Below, piece by piece: positions 1 through 9,228 of a DNA stretch of 57,879 bases; the first letter of the stretch is position 1, and every line of letters begins with the position of its first letter. This DNA comes from Denitrificimonas halotolerans (GTDB lineage Bacteria > Pseudomonadota > Gammaproteobacteria > Pseudomonadales > Pseudomonadaceae). The stretch spans positions 1 through 57,879 of the forward strand of contig NZ_JAXIVU010000016.1 in NCBI RefSeq assembly GCF_034259425.1, given 5' to 3'. The notes under the pieces are model-generated. The model saw only the letters and a program-made list of their open reading frames with translations. It was not told the DNA's origin and searched no databases. Both the position numbers and the translations under genes were made by a program.

Positions 1-154
1 TCTATTAAGAGCTTTCCTGCATTCATTGCGTGTTTGTAACTATATTTTTGTGAATTGCTTACGAAGCTAAGTGGTATATCGACTGCATGTTTTGTTGCTG
101 AGCCAATGTAATGTGACGCTTAATATTCTGGGTTGAAGAAAAGGGTGTGTTTAT

Positions 155-808
155 CAAAATCGTGTAAGATCTCATACTTTTAGTGCGGGGATGGATAGCG
201 AGGGCTGTGTAAGCAGCCTCTTAACCCCTTAACAGGCTGCTAAAGTCTTTGCAGTATAGGTTTACACTAGCATTATATACAGCATGATAAAGCACACTAA
301 AACCTTAAAAGTCCGAGTACGAGATAGGCGTGTGACCTTGCTAAACCGCATGGCTCGAAGCGTCAATTTCATCTGGAACTTTGTTAATGAATTAAGTCAA
401 CGCTCGATTAAAGAGCTGGGCTTGCACAGCCAAACCTTGCAGCGCACTCTAGGTGAGTATGTCACGCACCGCAAGCAGTTTAAGAAAGCGCGGCTGAACT
501 GGCGTAAAGTCAGTGTTGGATGCTAGCTGGGGTCAATTAAAAACAATGCTGGACTATAAATGTGCTCACGCAGGCATTGTTTTTAAGGAAGTTGACGAGG
601 CATACACCACTCAAACCTGTTCGAGTTGTGGCAGCTTGCCCGAATCGAGGCCGAAAGGTATCGCAGAACTTGGAATAAGAGAATGGACGTGCAGTGGGTG
701 CGGTGTCACCCACGATCGCGATATCAACGCGGCACGTAACATTCTTGCGGCCGGGCATGGCCGTCTAGCAGTAGGAACCCCCGTCCTTTAGGTCGGGGAG
801 GATGTCAA
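155..808 (+). mobile_element. IS200/IS605-type tnpB element, copy A (internally deleted)
   Basis: The element is bounded on the left by TTAT (151-154) and ends with TCAA (805-808). Its left end matches copy B at 11439 almost base for base, including a hairpin (GGCTG, loop, CAGCC near 204-219) and the run leading to the start codon at 284. The right end has a GC-rich hairpin around 778-799 followed by GAGGATGTCAA, shared with copies B-D. TTAT/TCAA resemble the left and right cleavage sites known for IS608-type elements. Compared with copy B it lacks one 60-bp and one roughly 500-bp internal segment. No tnpA lies in or near it, so any movement would need a TnpA from elsewhere. Confidence 0.85.
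284..791 (+). pseudogene. tnpB: TnpB (IS605 OrfB) pseudogene, copy A
   Basis: The N-terminal part (284-526, helix-turn-helix region) and the C-terminal part (frame of 513-791) of a TnpB RNA-guided nuclease homologue are joined out of frame by an internal deletion. The C-terminal part keeps the zinc finger (CSSCG and CSGCG pairs) and the RuvC-III motif DRDINAARNI. The RuvC-I segment GIDLG present in copy B is absent. An in-frame loss of 20 codons sits near residue 45. Because RuvC-I and the central domain are missing, no active nuclease can be made. The right-end sequence that would template the guide RNA is retained. Confidence 0.85.
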
Positions 809-865
809 TGTTGGAGGAAGCTGCTAATAAGGCCAGATTTTTTGGTGTAGGTGAATTTTAGTGAA

Positions 866-1888
866 TTACTCACTAAATCCATTTGGGTTTTTCTGCTGCC
901 AGCGCCAAGTATCTTGCATCATATCTGCTAAGCTATGTTTTGCTTTCCAACCTAGCTCAGTAGTGGCTTTGCTAGAGTCGGCCCAGCATTCAGCAATATC
1001 ACCACTACGACGTTCGACTATTTTATAAGGTACAGAAGTTTTGGCGGCTTGTTCAAAAGCCTCAATCATTTGTAGAACGCTATAGCCCTGACCTGTACCT
1101 AAATTCCAAATATTTATACCTTGTGTGCTAGCAATTGCATCCAAGGCTTTGAGGTGACCGTCAGCCAGATCAATAACATGAATGTAATCGCGTACGCCGG
1201 TACCATCGACTGTTGGATAGTCGTCGCCATATACTGAAAGTTGTGACAGTTTACCCACAGCGACTTGGCTGATATACGGTAATAGATTGTTTGGAATGCC
1301 GTTAGGGTCTTCCCCAATTAAACCACTGGGGTGGGCGCCAACTGGATTAAAATATCGTAATAAGGCGATACTCCAGCGTGATTCTGAGATGGCTAGATCA
1401 TGCAGTATCTCTTCGATCATGAGTTTGGAGCGGCCATAAGGGTTAGTAGGCACGCCCGTTGGGCAGTCTTCGCTGATTGGTATTTGTTGTGGTTCACCAT
1501 AGACGGTAGCAGAAGAACTAAATACCAACTTAAATACACTTGCTGCGGCCATAGCTTGAAAGAGAACAACACTACCGCTGACATTATTTTCATAATATGT
1601 AAGTGGCTGTTGTACGCTTTCGCCAACAGCTTTTAAGCCTGCAAAATGTAAAACAGCATGAATTGAGTAACGCGTAAAAATTGAATCTAATAGAGCACGA
1701 TCACGAATATCACCTTGAATAAAGGTAGGAGCTTTACCGCAAATACGTTCGACGCGATGCAATGATTCAACGGAGCTATTAGTAAGGTTATCAAGTACGA
1801 CAACCTCATGCCCTGCTTCAAGTAGTGCGAGGGTGGTGTGTGAGCCAATATAACCCGCCCCTCCAGTGACTAAGATAGATTGTTTCAT
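866..1888 (-). CDS. galE: UDP-glucose 4-epimerase
   Basis: A 340-residue extended short-chain dehydrogenase that interconverts UDP-glucose and UDP-galactose in the cytoplasm, supplying galactose for surface polysaccharide. The NAD-binding glycine motif GGAGYIGSH is at residues 9-17. The catalytic Ser is in SSSATVYG (about 124-126) and the Tyr/Lys pair is Y151 and K155 in YGRSK. Length matches the family (about 338). It starts only 16 bp after the TRAP permease stop codon on the same strand, so it may be cotranscribed, although no functional link between the two is evident. Its 3' side faces tnpB element A, about 60 bp away. Identification is secure; the in vivo polysaccharide pathway is not visible here. 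Confidence 0.95.
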   Translation of the reverse strand: MKQSILVTGGAGYIGSHTTLALLEAGHEVVVLDNLTNSSVESLHRVERICGKAPTFIQGDIRDRALLDSIFTRYSIHAVLHFAGLKAVGESVQQPLTYYENNVSGSVVLFQAMAAASVFKLVFSSSATVYGEPQQIPISEDCPTGVPTNPYGRSKLMIEEILHDLAISESRWSIALLRYFNPVGAHPSGLIGEDPNGIPNNLLPYISQVAVGKLSQLSVYGDDYPTVDGTGVRDYIHVIDLADGHLKALDAIASTQGINIWNLGTGQGYSVLQMIEAFEQAAKTSVPYKIVERRSGDIAECWADSSKATTELGWKAKHSLADMMQDTWRWQQKNPNGFSE

Positions 1889-1904
1889 ATGATCTTTAAG
1901 TATC

Positions 1905-4499
1905 CTAAAGTGAGTTGGCTACTGGTTTAGCAGTATGATGCTGGGTATCGATCATGCGCTTTCGGCGTGATTGTAGAATGATGATGATCAGTAATAGCAA
2001 TAAACCAGGAATCCACATAAGCTCTTTTGGCATCCGATCGGTGGGAGCGCGTACCAGAACAATTTCTTGATCGAACTCTAAACCTAAATCTGCTGCTTGG
2101 CTTGAGAAGGCCACGTTATCAATAAGGGTTTTTCCATCTTCTTCGATTAGCATTAAGCCCAGGGCATCTAAACGTTCTTCACCGCTAGCACCGTGTGGTA
2201 CAGGTAGAAGAACGACGAACTCACGAGGCTCACCGACCTCATCTTCTCCCTGGATACGTAGGCGTAATTGACTACCTTCTTCAACTTGACCTAGAGCTTG
2301 AACCATTTGGTTTGGAGGAATATTTTGATAGGGATCATGGATTATATCCATCCAAAAACCAGGGCGGAATAAAGTGAAGGCTACTAAGAGTAAAAGAAGG
2401 TTTTCATACCAACGGCTGCGGGTGATAAACCAACCCTGGGTGCCTGCTGCAAATATCAACATGGCGATAGTTGCGACAATAAATATTAAAACACCGTGCA
2501 TAAAGTTTATATTAATCAGTAATAAGTCGGTGTTAAAAATAAAGAGGAAAGGCAATAGTGCCGTGCGTAAACTGTAGTAAAAAGCTTGTGCTCCAGTTTT
2601 GATGGGGTTGCCTTTCGAAACAGCTGCGGCGGCGAATGAAGCTAAGCCTACTGGCGGTGTGACATCAGCCATAATACCGAAGTAGAACACAAATAAATGG
2701 ACAGCAATTAAAGGCACAATCAAGCCGTTTTGTTGGCCAAGAGAAATAATCACCGGTGCTAATAAGCTTGAAACGACAATATAGTTGGCTGTAGTGGGAA
2801 GCCCCATACCAAGGATTAAACTGAAGATAGCGGTAAAAATCAGCATCAGAAGTAAGTTGCCCATAGATAAAAGGTCAACTAAGTCAGCTAATACTAAACC
2901 TACACCTGTTTGGGAAACTGCGCCAACAATGACTCCAGCTGCGGCTGTAGCGATACCAATACCGATCATATTGCGGGCACCGGTAATCATGCCTTCACGT
3001 AGATCTATAGCTCCATCGAGCCAGCCACCATGGTCATAGCTTTCATCTGTACGCATCCAAGTTAGAATAGGGCGCTGAGTGAGCAAGATAAAAATGAGCA
3101 TCACACTACCCCAAAATGCTGAGAGGCCTGGTGATAAGCGTTCGATCATGAGGCACCAGACTAGAACTATAACAGGCAGAACAAAGTGCAAGCCTGAAAG
3201 TAGGACGGTGCGTGTATCAGGGAGTTCTTCTAAAGGTTTGTCAGTGTTTTCTAGTGGCAGTGGTGGATTGCTTGCAGCAATTTTTAATAAGCCTAAGTAC
3301 GCAACTGCCAACAAAATACCGACCCCAAGTAGCGCATAATCGCCTAAGGCAGGCTTTAACCAACCTAAGCCATAGTAAACCAGCAAGGAAATGCCAGAAA
3401 TAAAGGTAATACCAAAAGCAAAGCCGACTAGGCGGCGTAACCAAGGTTTAGGCTGGTGATTACCAATGGGTTGCATGCCTAATTTAAGAGCTTCTAAATG
3501 AACGATATATAACAGAGCAATGTAGGAAATAGCTGCTGGTAAAAAAGCGTGCTTGATAATTTCTACATAAGGAATGCCTACATATTCCACCATTAAGAAT
3601 GCGGCCGCCCCCATCACTGGAGGCATAATTTGCCCATTTACTGATGAAGCAACTTCAACTGCACCAGCTTTTTCAGAAGAAAAACCAACACGTTTCATCA
3701 TTGGAATGGTGAAGGTTCCGGTGGTTACCACGTTAGCAATAGATGAGCCAGAAATCATACCCGTGAGGCCTGAAGCAACAACTGCTGCTTTGGCCGGTCC
3801 GCCACGCATATGCCCTAATAAACTAAATGCCAGCTGAATAAAATAGTTACCGGCACCTGCGCGTTCGAGTAAGGCACCAAAGAGTACAAATAAGAACACA
3901 AAGCTGGTGGATACCCCAAGTGCAATACCAAAGACACCTTCTGTGGTAATCCATTGGTGATTAGCTAAGGCGGTCCAACTCACACCTCGGTGAGCAAGCA
4001 TCTCCGGCATATAAGGACCAGCTACACTATAGGTTAGGAACAATAAAGCAATAATGGCTAAAGGGGGGCCTAGGGTTCGCCGTGTTGCTTCAAGTAGCAT
4101 GGGAATACCCACGCAGGCAGTCACTAAATCAAAAGTGGTTAAACTACCGGGACGCATCGCTAGGTCTTGATAGAAAATAAATAAGTAAGCAGCACTGGCT
4201 GCTGCAACGAGCGACAGAGCAATATCCAGTAAAGGTACATAATTACGCGGTGAGCGTTTAAAAGCTGGATAGGCTAAGAAAGCTAATAGTAAGGCAAAGG
4301 TTAAGTGAATTGAGCGGGTTTCTGTGTCATTAAAAACCCCAATACGAAAAATAAAAGGAAGCGGTGAAGCAATCCAAAGTTGGAATAGAGACCAAAGTAA
4401 AGCGAGGCCAGCAATAACTTGCGCCATGATGCCATCAGGTGAGCGCGCTCCTGAGTCTTGTGCAATAAGTTCTTCGGCAGAGATATGTTTTTCTGTCAT
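1905..4499 (-). CDS. TRAP transporter fused permease (DctQ-DctM, TAXI type) with C-terminal DUF3394 domain
   Basis: This 864-residue inner-membrane protein is the fused small (4-TM) and large (12-TM) permease of a sodium-driven TRAP transporter. Many hydrophobic helices are visible from residue 25 to about 700. Conserved DctM stretches rich in Gly/Pro, such as GMGLPTTANY and MADVTPPVG, are present. The last roughly 170 residues form a soluble part followed by one more membrane helix and a basic tail, the arrangement of DUF3394 in TAXI-type permeases. The matching TAXI binding protein is encoded directly upstream (4592-5566). The substrate cannot be read from sequence; TAXI systems are often linked to organic acids such as glutamate or 2-oxoglutarate. 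galE follows 16 bp downstream. Confidence 0.92.
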   Translation of the reverse strand: MTEKHISAEELIAQDSGARSPDGIMAQVIAGLALLWSLFQLWIASPLPFIFRIGVFNDTETRSIHLTFALLLAFLAYPAFKRSPRNYVPLLDIALSLVAAASAAYLFIFYQDLAMRPGSLTTFDLVTACVGIPMLLEATRRTLGPPLAIIALLFLTYSVAGPYMPEMLAHRGVSWTALANHQWITTEGVFGIALGVSTSFVFLFVLFGALLERAGAGNYFIQLAFSLLGHMRGGPAKAAVVASGLTGMISGSSIANVVTTGTFTIPMMKRVGFSSEKAGAVEVASSVNGQIMPPVMGAAAFLMVEYVGIPYVEIIKHAFLPAAISYIALLYIVHLEALKLGMQPIGNHQPKPWLRRLVGFAFGITFISGISLLVYYGLGWLKPALGDYALLGVGILLAVAYLGLLKIAASNPPLPLENTDKPLEELPDTRTVLLSGLHFVLPVIVLVWCLMIERLSPGLSAFWGSVMLIFILLTQRPILTWMRTDESYDHGGWLDGAIDLREGMITGARNMIGIGIATAAAGVIVGAVSQTGVGLVLADLVDLLSMGNLLLMLIFTAIFSLILGMGLPTTANYIVVSSLLAPVIISLGQQNGLIVPLIAVHLFVFYFGIMADVTPPVGLASFAAAAVSKGNPIKTGAQAFYYSLRTALLPFLFIFNTDLLLININFMHGVLIFIVATIAMLIFAAGTQGWFITRSRWYENLLLLLVAFTLFRPGFWMDIIHDPYQNIPPNQMVQALGQVEEGSQLRLRIQGEDEVGEPREFVVLLPVPHGASGEERLDALGLMLIEEDGKTLIDNVAFSSQAADLGLEFDQEIVLVRAPTDRMPKELMWIPGLLLLLIIIILQSRRKRMIDTQHHTAKPVANSL

Positions 4500-4529
4500 G
4501 GCAGTTAACCGGCATTAAATCTAAAGATG

Positions 4530-4564
4530 CCAATCTACCGTTACTCAGAGTTCCGGTAGATTGG
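4530..4564. promoter_or_regulatory. Intercistronic hairpin between TAXI binding protein and TRAP permease
   Basis: Perfect 11-bp inverted repeat: CCAATCTACCG at 4530-4540 and its complement at 4554-4564, with a 13-nt loop. It lies in the 92-bp gap between the binding-protein stop and the permease start, both on the minus strand. No T-run follows on the minus strand, so it is more likely an mRNA-stabilising or partial-termination hairpin than a full terminator. Such hairpins commonly raise binding-protein expression over permease expression. Confidence 0.6.
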
Positions 4565-4591
4565 GGTTGTTTAACAGGTTAGCCGAAGCTT

Positions 4592-5566
4592 TTACATCCA
4601 GCCACGTTCTTTATAGTAGCGTACCGCACCCTCGTGTAAGGGGGCAGATAAGCCTGCATCAATCATTTCTTCTGCTTTTAAGTCTTTAAAAGCAGGGTGC
4701 AGACGTTTGAAACGCTCGAGATTATCAAAGACGGATTTAACCATCTGATAAACCAAGTCAGCGCTAACCTTGCTGCTGGTTGAAAGCACCGCTTTACCAC
4801 CAATAGACTGAGTGGGTAGGTCGTTGCCTGTATACATGCCACCTGGGATTTCTGCCTTAGTGTAGTAGCTTTTTTCTGCTAGTAGGGCATCAATTTCAGG
4901 ACCTGTGACTGGAACTAAAACAGCATCTACAGTCGTGGTTGCTTCTTGAATTGCTCCGTTTGGATGACCAACGAAGTAGGTCATAGCATCGATGTTGTTA
5001 TCATTTAATGCACTAGCTTGTTCTGCAGCTTTGAGTTCTGCTGCTAAGGAAAAGCTGCTACGATCCCAACCTTTTTTCTGCATGATTTCATCAAGAGTGT
5101 CACGTTGGCCGGAACCTGGGTTACCGATATTGACGCGTTTACCTTTTAGGTCGTTAAAGTTAGCAATGTGTGCGTCACGGCGAGCAAGCACTGTGAACAC
5201 TTCACTTTGCAGTGAGAAAAGTGCACGCATATCATCCATTGGACCTTCAGCCTCAAAAGGTGCGATACCTTTCATAGCTTTGTATTGGTGGTCAGATTGC
5301 ATAACACCGAAGTTAAACTCCCCGCTGCGAATGCCGTTAACGTTAGCAACACCGCCACCACTGGCGGGAGCATTACAACGAATACCAGTCTCTTTGCTGT
5401 CACGATTAACGAAGCGGCAGATCGATTGGCCTGCCACATAGTACACGCCAGTTTGTCCGCCGGTACCAATGGTGATGTATTTTTCTTCGGCCTGCGACAT
5501 GCCACTCAAGCTCATTCCAGCGAGGGTCATGGACAGAGCCCATGCGAGGGTTTTACCTTTGATCAT
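4592..5566 (-). CDS. TAXI family TRAP transporter solute-binding subunit
   Basis: A 324-residue periplasmic binding protein that delivers substrate to the TRAP permease encoded next to it. Residues 1-26 are a Sec signal peptide ending in GMSQA, before EEKYITIGTG. The mature N-terminus IGTGGQTGVYYVAG is the hallmark of TAXI proteins, and the middle region (NPGSGQRDTLDE) is also typical. ATG start at 5566, preceded on the minus strand by an AAAGGAGAAT ribosome site seven bases upstream. It is the first gene of a three-gene minus-strand run: binding protein, permease, galE. The ligand is unknown. The fused DUF3394-type partner supports a complete binding protein plus permease system. Confidence 0.93.
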   Translation of the reverse strand: MIKGKTLAWALSMTLAGMSLSGMSQAEEKYITIGTGGQTGVYYVAGQSICRFVNRDSKETGIRCNAPASGGGVANVNGIRSGEFNFGVMQSDHQYKAMKGIAPFEAEGPMDDMRALFSLQSEVFTVLARRDAHIANFNDLKGKRVNIGNPGSGQRDTLDEIMQKKGWDRSSFSLAAELKAAEQASALNDNNIDAMTYFVGHPNGAIQEATTTVDAVLVPVTGPEIDALLAEKSYYTKAEIPGGMYTGNDLPTQSIGGKAVLSTSSKVSADLVYQMVKSVFDNLERFKRLHPAFKDLKAEEMIDAGLSAPLHEGAVRYYKERGWM

Positions 5567-5693
5567 GGGTATTCTCCTTTCGTTTTTTTAACACAGACTA
5601 AGCATTTTATGCGCAGCGCTGTGCAACAAGTTGTTACAGGCTTATGAACTTATAACAACATAGCTGCATGTTAATAGCTTTTAGGGTGAAAGA

Positions 5694-7007
5694 CTATTGG
5701 CTTAAGGTTTTTCTAAAAACTTTAGAGTTACGCTGAAAGTTATACATTGAAGCTTTAGCACTGGGAAGCATCGTTATGGGCTGAGCTTGGAAACCTCGTT
5801 CTTGAAACCAGTGTGCAGTACGTGTTGTCAGCACGAAAAGGGATACCAATCCTAAAGCTTTTGCTCGCTGTTCGATGCGATCAAGAATGACATCACCACG
5901 ACCACCGTGGCGATAATCTGGGTGCACAGCCAAACAGGCTAGTTCACCTGTAGCTTGTTCAGGAAAAGGATAAAGAGCGGCGCAAGCGATAATTAAGCCG
6001 TCACGCTCAACAATACTAAATTGTTCAATTTCTTGTTCGATTAAGTCCCGTGAACGGCGTACTAGAGTGCCTTGTTCTTCGAGTGGTCGGATCAGTTCCA
6101 ATAAACCGCCAACATCATCAATTTTAGCTTCACGTACTTGCTCAAATAATCCTTGGTCAACTAAGGTGCCACAACCATCGCGAGTGAACATCTCGGAAAG
6201 TAGAGCGCCATCGGTGTGATAGCTAATAATATGACAACGAGCTACCCCACCACGGCAAGCGTTAGCTGCAGCTTGTAAAAGTTCAGCCTGCTCCAGTTTT
6301 TTGTGCTTTGTATAGTGCTCAAGGTGTGGTTGTGCTTCTTGTGCGGACAGCTCTCGAATCAGCTGACCTGAAGCATCAAGCAGGCCTTGCTCAGAACAAA
6401 ATAAAAGTAACTTATCCGCCTGTAGATCAATGGCTGCACGGGTTGCGATGTCCTCGCTAGAGAGGTTAAAAGTTTCACCGGTGGGAGAATAACCCAGGGG
6501 GGGTAAGAGAACGATGGTACGTTCATCCAACAAACGTTTAATGCCTTTACTATCAATGCGGCGAACTTCGCCCGTATGTTGATAATCAACACCATCAATG
6601 ACCCCAAGCGGGCGGGCGGTTACCAAGTTACCACCGGCTACGCGTAAACGTGCACCTTGCATCGGTGAAGTGGCTACATCCATTGATAGGCGCGCCTCTA
6701 TGAAAGCGCGTAACTGTCCTACGGCATCCAGTACACAGCTCAAGGTTGCTGCGTCGGTAATACGTAGATCTTTGTGATAGCGAGAGTGTGAGCCGAGTAT
6801 CTCTAAGCGTGACTCAATTTGTGGTCGAGATCCAAAAGCGAGGACTAAACGTACACCTAAGCTGTGCAAGAGTACTAGATCATTGATGGTATTACTAAAA
6901 TTTTCATGGGCGATACTTTCACCAGGGAGCATCACCACAAAAGTGCGTTCACGATGCGCATTAATATAAGGCAATGAATGACGGAGGGAATTAACGTAAG
7001 TGTGCAT
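5694..7007 (-). CDS. argA: Amino-acid N-acetyltransferase (N-acetylglutamate synthase)
   Basis: The classical ArgA catalyses acetyl-CoA plus glutamate to N-acetylglutamate, the first step of arginine biosynthesis, and is usually feedback-inhibited by arginine. It has an amino-acid-kinase-like domain (about residues 20-270) followed by a GNAT acetyltransferase domain (about 290-437) with the acetyl-CoA loop RHGGRGD. I chose ATG at 7007 (MHTYVNSLRH...) because it aligns with the start I recall for Pseudomonas ArgA and gives 437 residues. A GTG at 7067 would add 20 unrelated-looking residues. It stands alone on the minus strand between the TAXI operon and pit. Other arg genes are absent from the window. 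Confidence 0.92.
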   Translation of the reverse strand: MHTYVNSLRHSLPYINAHRERTFVVMLPGESIAHENFSNTINDLVLLHSLGVRLVLAFGSRPQIESRLEILGSHSRYHKDLRITDAATLSCVLDAVGQLRAFIEARLSMDVATSPMQGARLRVAGGNLVTARPLGVIDGVDYQHTGEVRRIDSKGIKRLLDERTIVLLPPLGYSPTGETFNLSSEDIATRAAIDLQADKLLLFCSEQGLLDASGQLIRELSAQEAQPHLEHYTKHKKLEQAELLQAAANACRGGVARCHIISYHTDGALLSEMFTRDGCGTLVDQGLFEQVREAKIDDVGGLLELIRPLEEQGTLVRRSRDLIEQEIEQFSIVERDGLIIACAALYPFPEQATGELACLAVHPDYRHGGRGDVILDRIEQRAKALGLVSLFVLTTRTAHWFQERGFQAQPITMLPSAKASMYNFQRNSKVFRKTLSQ

Positions 7008-7139
7008 AAGTGCGTCCAACTCTAAATGACAGCTAATAACTGACGTGTTTGCTGTATTGGCCGCCACAGCTGTAATGCTGTGACGTTTTCTCAGGCAGCA
7101 TACAATGAAGCTGTGCCTGAGAAAACGCAGCGTTAAGTA

Positions 7140-8405
7140 TTAAATGAAGATGAGCTTCAATATACTAAAGAACACAATTGCGAGGAAAGCACCAGCGGGT
7201 AGAGTAATAGCCCAAGACATAAAGATTGAGCCAATGACCCTAAGGTTTAGAGCACCGATACCGCGTGCTAGACCAATTCCTAACACTGCACCAACTAAGG
7301 TGTGCGTAGTGGAAACGGGTAAGCCAACTGCTGAAGCACCAACAACGGTAGAAGCAGTGGCTAACTCAGCAGCAAAACCACGACTAGGAGTCAGTTCTGT
7401 GATACCTCGGCCAACTGTAGCAATGATTTTATATCCATAGGTTGCTAAACCAACCACAATACCTATGGCTCCTAACAATAGCACCCAAGCAGGTACGGCT
7501 GATTTAGCGGTGAGCTCACCCACACCATTGCTTTGAATGACACCCGCAATTGCAGCTAAAGGACCGACTGCATTAGCTACATCATTAGCACCGTGGGCAA
7601 ATGCCATAGCACATGCGGTGAAAATCATCAGAGTCGCAAAAACTTTTTCTACGCTAGCAAAGTAGGTGCTGCGGTTTGCGTCTGGAGCAATTTTGATGCG
7701 GCGAAGCAAGACCATGCCTAATAGCATGACCAAAATGCCCACACCGACTGCAAGCAGTACACTTTCTTCACTATTGATGTTTAAACCAACGTGCTTCAGA
7801 CCTTTGGATAAGGTCATTAACGCAACCATAAAACCGGTTAAAAACATATAGAAAGGCACGTAGCGCTTAGCGTTTTCAAAAGGATTGTCTGTGTTAATGA
7901 TCAGTTTTTGAACACTAACGAATAATCCAAAAGCGACAACACCAGAGAGGAAGGGGGTCACAACCCAACTGGCAACGATGGGGAGAATAGCACCCCAATG
8001 GACAGCATCAAAAGATACACCAAAAGCAGAGAAGCCCACTACCGCGCCAATGATGGTATGGGTGGTGGAGACTGGCCAACCTTTATTCGTAGCAATTAAT
8101 AACCAAGTACCGGAGGCAAGCAGCGCTGACATCATACCTAAGACTAACAGGTCTGCTGTCATTACATCGATATCAACAATACCATTTTTAATGGTTTCGG
8201 TAACTTCTCCGCCGGCTAAATAAGCACCGCAGAACTCGAATACCATTGCAATAATAATGGCTTGTTTAATGGTCAGCGCGCGTGAGCCCACTGATGTACC
8301 CATGGCATTTGCAACGTCGTTTGCACCGACGCCCCATGCCATAAAAAAGCCGAAAAGACAGGCTAAAACTAAAAGTATAAAGCCATAGTCAGTTAAAAGA
8401 GCCAT
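7140..8405 (-). CDS. pit: Low-affinity inorganic phosphate transporter, PiT family
   Basis: This 421-residue integral membrane protein takes up phosphate (as a metal-phosphate complex with protons in Pit proteins). Two copies of the PiT signature are visible: GANDVANAMGTS (residues 27-38) and GANDVANAVGPL (272-283). Each half also has a PVSTTHT motif (111-117 and in the C-terminal half). About ten membrane helices alternate with short loops. It is 39 bp downstream of the DUF47 (PhoU-like) gene on the same strand, a conserved pairing in which the DUF47 protein modulates the transporter. ATG start at 8405. Annotation is firm at family level. Confidence 0.95.
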   Translation of the reverse strand: MALLTDYGFILLVLACLFGFFMAWGVGANDVANAMGTSVGSRALTIKQAIIIAMVFEFCGAYLAGGEVTETIKNGIVDIDVMTADLLVLGMMSALLASGTWLLIATNKGWPVSTTHTIIGAVVGFSAFGVSFDAVHWGAILPIVASWVVTPFLSGVVAFGLFVSVQKLIINTDNPFENAKRYVPFYMFLTGFMVALMTLSKGLKHVGLNINSEESVLLAVGVGILVMLLGMVLLRRIKIAPDANRSTYFASVEKVFATLMIFTACAMAFAHGANDVANAVGPLAAIAGVIQSNGVGELTAKSAVPAWVLLLGAIGIVVGLATYGYKIIATVGRGITELTPSRGFAAELATASTVVGASAVGLPVSTTHTLVGAVLGIGLARGIGALNLRVIGSIFMSWAITLPAGAFLAIVFFSILKLIFI

Positions 8406-8444
8406 AAAAAATCCGCTTGTTCCAGGTGGGGCACGCTATATGAA

Positions 8445-9122
8445 TTAGCGTGCGAGCAATTGTTCCAATCGGTTGCCGATGCGCTCTGCGCGATCAGCGA
8501 CATCACCAATCCACTCGATGATGGTGTAGAGAAACATGACATCAACAGGTGGTAGGTCTTTCTCTAGCTTAAAGAGTGAGCGACGCACCTCAATTTGCAT
8601 ACGGTCAGTGTCGTGCTCAATATCTTCAAGCACTTCGATCATAGCCGTAACGCGATTGACTTCACGGTTTCCAAAACCTGTTTCAAGGATCTCATCCAGC
8701 TCGTTCATTGCGGTCAGTGCTTGTTCGCTGGCATCTACCACTCGTTGTACGAAAGCAAGCATCATAGGTTGCAAAGGCTTAGGAATGGTCATTTGTCGGC
8801 CTAGCATTAGGCCTGCAATGTCTTTTGCGCGGTTAGCTACTTTGTCCTGTACACTGAGCAGTTCAAGTAAATCTGAGCGCGGTACAGGCAAGAATAGGCT
8901 TTTAGGAAGATGAATACGCACATTACGCTTGAGTTTGTCTGCTTCTTTTTCAAGGCGTGACATCTCTTGCTGAACATGCTCCACCTGTTCCCAATCTTCA
9001 GCAATGACTGCTTGAAAAAAAGGAATCAGATTTGAAGCACATTCGTGTGCTTTGGCAATATGTTGTTGCATCGGCCCAATGGGCGAACGACCAAACAAAC
9101 TTATAAACGGGTTTATCGACAT
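8445..9122 (-). CDS. DUF47 / TIGR00153 family protein (PhoU-like phosphate transport accessory)
   Basis: A 225-residue, all-helical cytoplasmic protein of the DUF47 family, distantly related to PhoU. It is nearly always encoded next to Pit transporters, as here with pit 39 bp downstream. The sequence from MSINPFISLFGRSPIGP through the acidic/basic helices to DRAERIGNRLEQLLAR fits the TIGR00153 pattern and length. The open frame extends to 9308, but that would overlap the divergent CYTH gene, so ATG 9122 is the sensible start. Its likely role is regulating the transporter or phosphate signalling; this is inferred from context, as the molecular activity of the family is not settled. Confidence 0.9.
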   Translation of the reverse strand: MSINPFISLFGRSPIGPMQQHIAKAHECASNLIPFFQAVIAEDWEQVEHVQQEMSRLEKEADKLKRNVRIHLPKSLFLPVPRSDLLELLSVQDKVANRAKDIAGLMLGRQMTIPKPLQPMMLAFVQRVVDASEQALTAMNELDEILETGFGNREVNRVTAMIEVLEDIEHDTDRMQIEVRRSLFKLEKDLPPVDVMFLYTIIEWIGDVADRAERIGNRLEQLLAR

Positions 9123-9228
9123 TTTAGAGCTGTGCTCGATTATCCAATAACGACCGATATTATACGGTGTTGTTGTAGGGTTCGGCCAGCTTAGAGGTAA
9201 ACTTGTAATAAATTGAATTGAGAATGAG

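Noticed and set aside
1..150. Search for a gene at the left edge
   Set aside because: No frame of useful length with a ribosome site; only AT-rich spacer before the element's left end at 155.
4992..5441. 149-codon plus-strand ORF opposite the TAXI gene
   Set aside because: It is a shadow of a clear binding-protein gene, has no ribosome site and no recognisable motif.
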